Source: Anaerolineales bacterium UBA5069 (GTDB taxonomy: Bacteria > Chloroflexota > Anaerolineae > Caldilineales > Caldilineaceae). From it: a stretch of 12,435 bases of DNA. The stretch spans positions 8,282 to 20,716 of the forward strand of contig DIAV01000114.1 in the NCBI GenBank assembly GCA_002415895.1. The letters run 5' to 3'. Position 1 is the stretch's first letter. Each line of letters starts with the position of its first letter. Positions 5,319 to 12,435 of this stretch are shown here, piece by piece. The notes under the pieces are model-generated. The model made no database searches. It was not told where the DNA came from and was given only the letters and a program-made list of their open reading frames with translations. Position numbers and translations under genes: made by a program.

Positions 5319-7940
5319 ATGACCACATCGCCATCCAGGCGCACGCGACAACCCAAAACAAGAGCCAAGCTGCCCGAAGCCACGCCGCCGACAGCCACGC
5401 CGTCGGCGGCCGGCGCGCCACAGGGCTATGATATCCCCGACTACATTCATGTTGAGCTTGACGCGCCCGGCGAGGCCATTCTTCCGCGGCATTTGCGCGA
5501 GAGCAGGGCCGCGCCCGAAGAGGCTGCGCCTGATGCGCGCACAGCGGGTGACATGGCTGAACTGGCCGAGAGTGACCTCGACGCATTCTTTGGCCCGGAA
5601 GGTCCGCTGGCCGATTTGCTCGATGGCTATGAGCCGCGCCGCAGCCAGATGGAGATGGCGCAGGCGATTCAGGAGGCGCTGCTCGCGCGCAAGCACACGC
5701 TGGTGGAGGCGCCCACGGGCACAGGCAAATCCATTGCCTATCTTGTGCCCGCGCTATTGAGCGGCCGCAAGGTGGTAATCGCCACCGCCAATAAATCATT
5801 GCAGACGCAGCTCTATACCAAGGACATTCCCTTCCTGCGCAAGGCGCTGGGGCGCGAGATTGACGCTGTGCTCGTCAAGGGGCGCAGCAACTATCTTTGT
5901 TCGCTCAAGTGGGAAACCGAGCTGGAAGAGCAGAAGCTCTTCGCACGCATTGACCGTGAGCATGATGCGATCCCCGTGATCAGGGAGTGGCTCGAGCGCA
6001 CGCAAACGGGTGATGTGGACGAGCTGCCCATGATGCTGGATGGCGACCTGCGCCCGCGCATTGTGAGCTTCCCTGATGATTGTCTACAGCGCGAGTGCCC
6101 CCACTATGGCGACAATTGCTGGGTCAACCTCATGCGCGACCATGCCGCAGAGGCGGACGTGGTGATCACCAACCACCATTTGCTGCTCAATGCACTGGAA
6201 CTGGGGGTCGCCGGTGAGCGCATTCTGCCGCCTGCTTCCATCTATATTGTGGATGAGGCGCATGGCCTTGAGCAGACGGCCACGGCCGTCTACGAAACCG
6301 AAATTACAGATTATACGGTAGACCAGTTGCTGGCGCGCACGGTGCTCAAGCAGAGCCTGGCGGACGAAGAACTTGCCGAACTGAGCTTCATGAACGCCGA
6401 GGCCTTCCAGGAGGTGCAGGTCCGCTCCAGGGACAACTCGTTTGTGCTGGAGGGCGAACTGGAAGGGCTGCGCAAGCTGGGGCGCGCGCTGGGCGCGCTG
6501 GCCGACAAGCTCAAACGCGCGCTGCCCACGCCTGAACCCAACGCGCCGCCGCCTTCCACGCCGGACGATATTGCCGCCGCGCGTGCGCGCCGCGCCATTG
6601 AACTGACGATTGAGGCGCTCAACAGCGCGGCCAACAAGGCGGCAACCGTGGCTTCGTCGGCGCATGATGATGTGCTGGTGCGCTATGCCGTGCGTGCCTT
6701 TGACAGACGGCGCGTCGCGCTGGAACTGCACGCCGCGCCGATTGACCCCTCCAACCTGCTTGCCAAGTACCTTTTTGATGCCGACGCCAGCAGCGCCGCG
6801 CTCGAGCGCATGGTGATTTGCACGAGCGCCACGCTCTCCACGGCCGGCTCCTTTGCCCACATGCGCGCCCGCTGCGGCATCCACGGCCCCACGGTTGAGC
6901 GCATTCTGCCACCGGTCTTTGATTATCCCACGCAAGCGCTGCTCTATCAGCCGGCGCTGCCCGCCTATCAGTATGGCAACGCCAACGCCTTCTATCAGGC
7001 GGCGGCACAGGAAGTGGAACGGCTGCTCGAGGTGAGTCGCGGGCGCTCGCTCTGTCTCTTCACCAACTGGAGCGGCTTGCAGCAGGTGGCGCAGCGGTTG
7101 CGCGGTGAGGAGGGGGGGGCGGCCATCATCTGGCCTGTGCGCGCGCAGGGTGATGCGCCGCGCGATGCGCTGCTTGCGTGGTTTCGCGAGACGCCGCACA
7201 GCGTGCTGCTGGCCACCCGCTCCTTTTGGGAGGGTGTTGACATCCCTGGTGACGACCTGAGCCTGGTGGTGCTGGACAAAATGCCCTTCCCCACGCCGGG
7301 CGATCCGTTGCACGCCGCACGCATGCGCGCGCTGGACGAAGTGCGCGAGGGGGCGAGTTTTGGTCAATACATGCTGCCGCTGATGACGCTTTCGCTCAAG
7401 CAGGGCTTTGGCCGCCTGGTGCGCCGCAGCAGCGACCGCGGCGTGGTGGCCATTCTGGATGAGCGGCTGACCAGCAAGAACTATGGGCGGCAGGCGCGCA
7501 ATGATCTGCCGCCCGCGCGCTTTAGCCGCGAATTCAAGGACGTGCACCGCTTTTTTCAACAAGCGCTTGCCTCCAGCGCAGAATATGCAATCAACGTCAG
7601 TGCAGCCGAGGGCGCGCAGGCGCACTCCACGGAATGGCGCTGGGCGATTGTGCGCCTTTCGGACGGTCGCCGCGACGCGGCCATGGGCCTGCTGCCCGAT
7701 TGCACCGAGCCGCTGGAGGGCGAATTGCACGCGGCCGAGGCGGCGCTGGCCGAACTGCGCCGGCGCGTGGAGCGCGCCAAACGCAAGCCGAGCGACTTCG
7801 CGGTGGAGTTGCGCTGCTCAACGGCTATGGCCGCGGCGTTGGTGGATCCCGAATTCGCGCCCGAACTGGCGCCCCAATTGCTGGCACTGCTCAATTGCTG
7901 GCAGCACGTTGCGTATATACAGGCAGTGCGCGCCGAGTAA
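5319..7940 (+). CDS. dinG: DinG/XPD-family iron-sulfur superfamily 2 DNA helicase
   Basis: An 873-residue ATP-dependent 5'-3' DNA helicase of the DinG/YoaA group, acting in the cytoplasm on damaged or structured DNA (known of the family). Visible motifs: Q-motif region GYEPRRSQ (103-110), Walker A EAPTGTGKS (130-138), DEAH box VDEAH (311-315), motif V FWEGVDIPG (636-644) and motif VI QGFGRLVRR (695-703). Cys194, Cys255, Cys260 and Cys267 have the spacing expected for the 4Fe-4S cluster of DinG and XPD. There is no N-terminal DnaQ exonuclease domain. About 85 residues before FFGPEG (90-95) are a low-complexity, Ala/Pro-rich extension, and a Pro-rich stretch occurs near 405-417, which makes the protein longer than E. 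coli DinG. The start ATG has no ribosome site but lies just after a good -10, so a leaderless mRNA is likely. It is not functionally linked to its neighbours in any obvious way. Confidence 0.93.
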   Translation: MTTSPSRRTRQPKTRAKLPEATPPTATPSAAGAPQGYDIPDYIHVELDAPGEAILPRHLRESRAAPEEAAPDARTAGDMAELAESDLDAFFGPEGPLADLLDGYEPRRSQMEMAQAIQEALLARKHTLVEAPTGTGKSIAYLVPALLSGRKVVIATANKSLQTQLYTKDIPFLRKALGREIDAVLVKGRSNYLCSLKWETELEEQKLFARIDREHDAIPVIREWLERTQTGDVDELPMMLDGDLRPRIVSFPDDCLQRECPHYGDNCWVNLMRDHAAEADVVITNHHLLLNALELGVAGERILPPASIYIVDEAHGLEQTATAVYETEITDYTVDQLLARTVLKQSLADEELAELSFMNAEAFQEVQVRSRDNSFVLEGELEGLRKLGRALGALADKLKRALPTPEPNAPPPSTPDDIAAARARRAIELTIEALNSAANKAATVASSAHDDVLVRYAVRAFDRRRVALELHAAPIDPSNLLAKYLFDADASSAALERMVICTSATLSTAGSFAHMRARCGIHGPTVERILPPVFDYPTQALLYQPALPAYQYGNANAFYQAAAQEVERLLEVSRGRSLCLFTNWSGLQQVAQRLRGEEGGAAIIWPVRAQGDAPRDALLAWFRETPHSVLLATRSFWEGVDIPGDDLSLVVLDKMPFPTPGDPLHAARMRALDEVREGASFGQYMLPLMTLSLKQGFGRLVRRSSDRGVVAILDERLTSKNYGRQARNDLPPARFSREFKDVHRFFQQALASSAEYAINVSAAEGAQAHSTEWRWAIVRLSDGRRDAAMGLLPDCTEPLEGELHAAEAALAELRRRVERAKRKPSDFAVELRCSTAMAAALVDPEFAPELAPQLLALLNCWQHVAYIQAVRAE

Positions 7941-7954
7941 ATGGGCTGACTGCT

Positions 7955-7984
7955 GCGTTTGCGTACGGCTGGCGGAACAAACGC
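7955..7984. repeat. Inverted GCGTTTG/CAAACGC pair upstream of the DppB-like gene
   Basis: GCGTTTG (7955-7961) and CAAACGC (7978-7984) form a 7-bp stem with a 16-base loop in the 141-base gap between dinG and the permease gene. Another GCGTTTGC occurs at 8047-8054. The remainder of the gap shows no clear promoter or terminator. Confidence 0.4.
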
Positions 7985-8081
7985 CGCCTCCATTCGCGTC
8001 TGCCTGTCGCCGCCTGCGCACGCACGCCATTGCTGATTGTTTGACCGCGTTTGCCTGTACAACCTTGATTTCCAGATTGCC

Positions 8082-9020
8082 ATGCTCCGCTTCCTTGCCC
8101 GTCGCTCTCTTTTCGTTGTCGTTGCGCTCGTTGCCGCCAGCTTTGGTGGTTTCGTCTATGCATATCTGGCGCGCACGGGCGCGGGCAACCCGCTCTTTGC
8201 ACAGTCGCGCGCGGCGGATCCGCTGCTGCCCGCCTATGTACGCTATGTACAGGCGCTGGGCGCGGGCACACTCACCTCCGACAAATATGGCGATACCTTC
8301 CTCAGCGTGCTGGGGCAGGCGGCGTGGGCCAGCCTAATTCTGCTGGTGGCAGCGTTGCTTGTCAGCATTCCGCTGGGCTTTGTGCTGGGGCTGGCCGGCG
8401 TGCGCAAGGAGCCGACCGGCGTGCGCGGCTGGCTGCTTGCGCTCACGTCTATCGGGCTGGCCACTCCCAGCTTCTTTGTTGGCAGCCTGGCTGTGGCAGC
8501 CATGCTCATCCTCGTGGTCTATGGCCCGTGGGACCAAATTCTGCTGCCTGTGCAGGGATTTGGCATTGATGCCCACCTGGTTCTGCCTGCGCTGGTGCTC
8601 AGCGTGCGCCCCACTGCGCAGATTGCTCAGTTCGTGGCAACGCTCACTGTGGGCGAGTTGACGAAGCCCTATGTCACAGCGGCGCGCGGCAAGGGACTCA
8701 CCTGGGGGCAGGCAACCCGCCGCCATGCGTTGCGCAATGTCTACGCGCCGCTGGTGCAGGTGATTGCACGTACATTGCGCATGATTGTGGGCGAGCTGAT
8801 CCTCGTGGAGTGGCTCTTTGGCTGGCCGGGGCTGGGTATGCTGCTTGCTGCCACGCTGATACCGGCGCGCGTGTCGGCGTATGGAGTGGAATCGGGCTTT
8901 CTGGATCCGCCCGTAGTGGCCACAATTGTCGCGCTGCTGGCGCTCTTCTTCCTGCTCATGGATACAGTGGTTGCAGCCACCCTGCGCGGGCTGGATCCGC
9001 GCCAAAAGCACCTGCAATAG
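8082..9020 (+). CDS. ABC transporter permease, DppB/OppB-like
   Basis: A 313-residue integral membrane subunit of a peptide/nickel/opine-type ABC importer. The N-terminus MLRFLARRSLFVVVALVAA is a typical first helix of this family, which favours the ATG at 8082 over the in-frame TTG at 8037; neither has a good ribosome site. Several more hydrophobic segments follow. The cytoplasmic coupling loop is present as YVTAARGKGL (197-206) followed by RRHALRN, which contacts the ATPase in this family. WPGLG (248-252) and the C-terminal LDP are also family marks. The DppC-like partner follows after 81 bases. ATPase and substrate-binding genes, usually adjacent, are absent from the window, so the substrate cannot be named. 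Confidence 0.88.
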   Translation: MLRFLARRSLFVVVALVAASFGGFVYAYLARTGAGNPLFAQSRAADPLLPAYVRYVQALGAGTLTSDKYGDTFLSVLGQAAWASLILLVAALLVSIPLGFVLGLAGVRKEPTGVRGWLLALTSIGLATPSFFVGSLAVAAMLILVVYGPWDQILLPVQGFGIDAHLVLPALVLSVRPTAQIAQFVATLTVGELTKPYVTAARGKGLTWGQATRRHALRNVYAPLVQVIARTLRMIVGELILVEWLFGWPGLGMLLAATLIPARVSAYGVESGFLDPPVVATIVALLALFFLLMDTVVAATLRGLDPRQKHLQ

Positions 9021-9031
9021 CGCATCTTTAC

Positions 9032-9081
9032 GCGCGTTTGCGCCACACCACTTGCGTCTCGGCGCGCCTGTGCAAACGCGC
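9032..9081 (+). repeat. Intercistronic 10-bp inverted repeat between the two permease genes
   Basis: GCGCGTTTGC (9032-9041) and GCAAACGCGC (9072-9081) pair perfectly over a 30-base loop that includes the palindrome GGCGCGCC (9061-9068). There is no T-run, so a terminator is unlikely; an mRNA-stabilising hairpin or an operator is possible. Confidence 0.6.
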
Positions 9082-9101
9082 CTGTTGCGGTATCCCGACG
9101 T

Positions 9102-11369
9102 ATGAATTCATCAAACCGCGCCATGCAAATCATTGACTCCACTTCCGTACCCCGTCAGGCCAATTGGCCGCTGCGCCTGGGCTGGCTTCTGGTGGGCTGC
9201 GTCCTTGTGGTGGCCGTGGTTGGTCCCTGGCTGGCCCCGCACGATCCGCTCGAGCGCTTTCCCGCCGTCAGGATTGACGGCGTATGGACGGGGCCGCCTT
9301 TCCCTGCCTTCACACCCGGCTTTCTGTTGGGCACGGACGCCGCCGGGCGCGACCTGCTGAGCCGGCTGCTGTGGGGTGTGCGGCCCACGCTGATTATGGT
9401 AGGGCTGATCGCCGTGATGCGGTTGGCGATTGCACTGGTTGCAGGCACGGCCGCAGGCTGGACGCGCGGCTGGTCGGTTGTGCTGCTCGATGCACTGATT
9501 ACGGGCGCGCTGCTGGTGCCGGTGCTGGTTGTGGCGCTGGCCGTGATCGCCTTTGTCGGTATCCAGCGCGGGCTGCTGGCCTTCATCCTGGGGCTTACAG
9601 TGACGGGGTGGGCTGAATCGGCGCGCTATGTGGAGACGCAGACGCGCGCCATGCACGATCTCCCCTTTATGGAGGCGGCGCGCGCCGCGGGCGCGGGTGA
9701 AGGCATGCTGATTGTGAATCACGTGCTGCGCCACATACTTCCCCAAATGGGCATGTTGATGGCCGCGGAGATGAGCGCCACTCTCATGGTGACGGCGGCG
9801 CTGGGCTTTTTGGGCTACTTCATCGGTGGCGGCGTGTGGGTGACTGTGGCCGACTTTGCCGCACGCAATGAATCAGCCAACCCCGAATTGGGACAGCTTC
9901 TCGCGACATCGCTGGATCAGATTTTGCGCCCATGGCCGATGGTGGTGGTGGGCGGCACCATTGTGTTCATTATTCTGGGCTTCAATCTGCTGGGCGACGG
10001 CCTGCGCCGGCAGATGGACGTGAACCAGGGCCGGCGCGCCACACGCCTTGAGCAACTGCTGAGCCGGCTGGCAGTGGTCATGGTGAAACCCGCGCCGCGC
10101 CCGAGCGACGCGGTGTTGCCGCCGCTGCGCCTGGGGCGACTGGCGCTGCCATCGCTGGCGCTGCTGCTGGTGGGCGCTTTGGCGGCGTGGTGGCTTTGGC
10201 CGCTGCAGGCAGCAACGCCCGCCGCAGATGGCGCACTTTTCCATAGCGGGGGCCACCCGTGGGCCGGCGAGCGGCACGATGCGTCGGGCACGCTGACGAT
10301 TGCTGCGTCGGGGCCGCTCTCACCCACCGTCGCGTGGAGCTACACGCATACAGGCGGCTTTAGCGGTGGCCCTGTTGTAAGCTCTGACGGCGTTATTTAT
10401 ATTGCCGCCACAGATGGCGCGCTGCTTGCGTTGGACGCGCAGGGGGCGCTGCGCTGGCAACAACCCCTGCCCGCGGTTCCGGTGGGCGCTCCGGCATTGG
10501 GCGCTGATGGGCGTATCTACGTGGTGGATGTTGATCGCGGCCTCACAGCCTTCGCGCCGGATGGTGCGCAGATCTGGCACTACGCCGCGACTGACGGGCC
10601 GCGCCCCTCGTCCGGCCCCACGGTGGGGGCCGATGGGCGTATCTACTTTGCGCAGGCGGCGCGCGTGCGCGCGGTAGATGGCGCAGGCGGCAACCTCTGG
10701 TTGACGCAGGCCGGCATGAATCCTTCAATGCAGCCGCCACGCCTCTCGGTTGACGGCGCACAGGTCTTCCTGCTCGACGGCGCCTATGCAACAGAGAACG
10801 GCGCAGCGCTTCCCGCACCGTCTGCGGCGGGGGCCGAGTTTGTTGTGCCACTGCCCGGGTATGTGGTTGGGGGGGATGGGGGCGTATACTTTGTGCAGGG
10901 GACGACAGCCACGCGTCTTGACTTCAGCACAGGCGCACCCGCACCTGTAGGCACGTTCGGCTACGACGCGGCGGGGATGAACATGTATCTGCCTTCGGAT
11001 GCAGGTATATTGGCCGATGGCGTCTTCTGGCTCTTTTACGGCAACGCCTATATGCGCGCCCATATGATATGGGTGGACCCCAACGGGCGGCTGCTGCGCA
11101 ACAGCGAACTTGCTATGATTAGCGCGCGCGTGCTCGCCATTGATGGCAATGGCCGCGCCTTTGTATGTAGCGAGAAGGGGGCGCCCAATTGCGCTGCCAT
11201 CGAGGTGCAGAACGATGCGCCACTGTGGCAGGTGGTTGCGCCCGGCGGATCGGGGCTGGCCGGCGGCGCGCTGGTGGCACATACGCTCTATGTGGCCACG
11301 GGTGACGGGGTACTCACCGCATTGTCGGATCTGCCCACAACAGCAATAGACAACGCCGCGCTTCCGTAG
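9102..11369 (+). CDS. DppC-like ABC permease fused to an extra membrane helix and a C-terminal PQQ/BamB-like beta-propeller
   Basis: A 755-residue fusion. Residues 1-310 are a full DppC-type permease: a first helix near 24-45, LLGTDAAGRDLLSRLLWG (75-92), the EAA coupling loop with FMEAARAAGAGE (189-200), and the family end FNLLGDGLRRQMD (294-306). A charged linker (about 307-343) leads to an additional hydrophobic helix at 347-368. From about 405 to 750 come propeller-type repeats: DGVIYIAATDGALLALD (429-445), DGRIYVV (469-475), DGRIYFA (511-517), DGGVYFV (592-598) and HTLYVATGDGVLTAL (727-741), with W-containing strands between. DppC proteins normally stop near 300 residues. With the C-end of the permease inside the cell, the extra helix would place the propeller outside, where it could bind substrate, a binding protein or wall (inference). 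The ATG at 9102 was taken; ATG 9123 is possible, and neither has a clear ribosome site. Confidence 0.88.
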   Translation: MNSSNRAMQIIDSTSVPRQANWPLRLGWLLVGCVLVVAVVGPWLAPHDPLERFPAVRIDGVWTGPPFPAFTPGFLLGTDAAGRDLLSRLLWGVRPTLIMVGLIAVMRLAIALVAGTAAGWTRGWSVVLLDALITGALLVPVLVVALAVIAFVGIQRGLLAFILGLTVTGWAESARYVETQTRAMHDLPFMEAARAAGAGEGMLIVNHVLRHILPQMGMLMAAEMSATLMVTAALGFLGYFIGGGVWVTVADFAARNESANPELGQLLATSLDQILRPWPMVVVGGTIVFIILGFNLLGDGLRRQMDVNQGRRATRLEQLLSRLAVVMVKPAPRPSDAVLPPLRLGRLALPSLALLLVGALAAWWLWPLQAATPAADGALFHSGGHPWAGERHDASGTLTIAASGPLSPTVAWSYTHTGGFSGGPVVSSDGVIYIAATDGALLALDAQGALRWQQPLPAVPVGAPALGADGRIYVVDVDRGLTAFAPDGAQIWHYAATDGPRPSSGPTVGADGRIYFAQAARVRAVDGAGGNLWLTQAGMNPSMQPPRLSVDGAQVFLLDGAYATENGAALPAPSAAGAEFVVPLPGYVVGGDGGVYFVQGTTATRLDFSTGAPAPVGTFGYDAAGMNMYLPSDAGILADGVFWLFYGNAYMRAHMIWVDPNGRLLRNSELAMISARVLAIDGNGRAFVCSEKGAPNCAAIEVQNDAPLWQVVAPGGSGLAGGALVAHTLYVATGDGVLTALSDLPTTAIDNAALP

Positions 11370-11403
11370 ACGGCAATCAGTTCCACATACAGGCCGACAC
11401 CCA

Positions 11404-11411
11404 GGGAAGGA
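11404..11411 (+). promoter_or_regulatory. Ribosome binding site selecting the GTG start at 11420
   Basis: GGGAAGGA ends eight bases before the GTG at 11420. It is the best-placed start signal in this gap and implies that the hydrophobic N-terminal extension is translated. Confidence 0.7.
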
Positions 11412-11419
11412 TTTGCATT

Positions 11420-12435
<1,016 letters not shown>

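Noticed and set aside
3187..5799. 870-residue open frame on the minus strand
   Set aside because: It lies opposite the LysM-FAS1 gene, crosses its terminator and the dinG start, and encodes Cys/Arg/Gly-rich low-complexity sequence typical of a shadow of GC-rich coding DNA.
6084..7730. 548-residue open frame on the minus strand
   Set aside because: It is antisense to the helicase motifs of dinG, has no recognisable domain and has an Arg/His/Gln-rich composition typical of a shadow frame.
8037..8081. TTG at 8037 as start of the DppB-like gene
   Set aside because: The added 15 residues do not resemble the family N-terminus, and no ribosome site supports it.

Overview
The window looks like chromosomal DNA of a free-living, GC-rich bacterium, most probably a member of the Chloroflexota (Anaerolineae/Caldilineae-like). 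The main argument is three consecutive exported proteins with long Thr/Pro or Ala/Thr linkers of the TPTATPT type that are abundant in that phylum. The best matches by eye (DinG, Dpp-type permeases, proline dehydrogenase) do not contradict this. The phylum call is inference; no marker gene is present. All supported genes lie on the + strand.

Bases 1-5260 hold a block of exported or surface proteins. A partial secreted protein (1-756) has a Thr/Pro-rich stalk and a carboxypeptidase-regulatory-like domain and ends at a strong terminator (791-829). A signal-anchored protein (1148-2533) has three tandem Ig-like repeats. A secreted protein (3115-5196) has a duplicated ~125-residue domain, one LysM and one C-terminal FAS1 domain, and ends at a second strong terminator (5224-5259). 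The gaps before the second and third genes (757-1147 and 2534-3114) are rich in inverted and direct repeats that look regulatory.

Bases 5260-12435 hold a probable second transcription unit with no clear intrinsic terminator inside it. A DinG-family iron-sulfur helicase (5319-7940) appears to be read from a leaderless, extended -10 promoter. It is followed by a DppB-like permease (8082-9020), a DppC-like permease (9102-11369) and a proline dehydrogenase running off the right edge (11420-12435). The DppC-like protein is unusual: after the complete permease it has one extra membrane helix and a PQQ/BamB-like beta-propeller of about 350 residues that should lie outside the membrane. No ABC ATPase or solute-binding protein accompanies the two permeases here.

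The most noteworthy points are the permease-propeller fusion, the repeat-dense upstream region of the LysM-FAS1 gene, the 66-base stem-like inverted repeat before the Ig-repeat gene, and the leaderless dinG promoter. No tRNA, rRNA, CRISPR array, insertion sequence or phage gene was seen.
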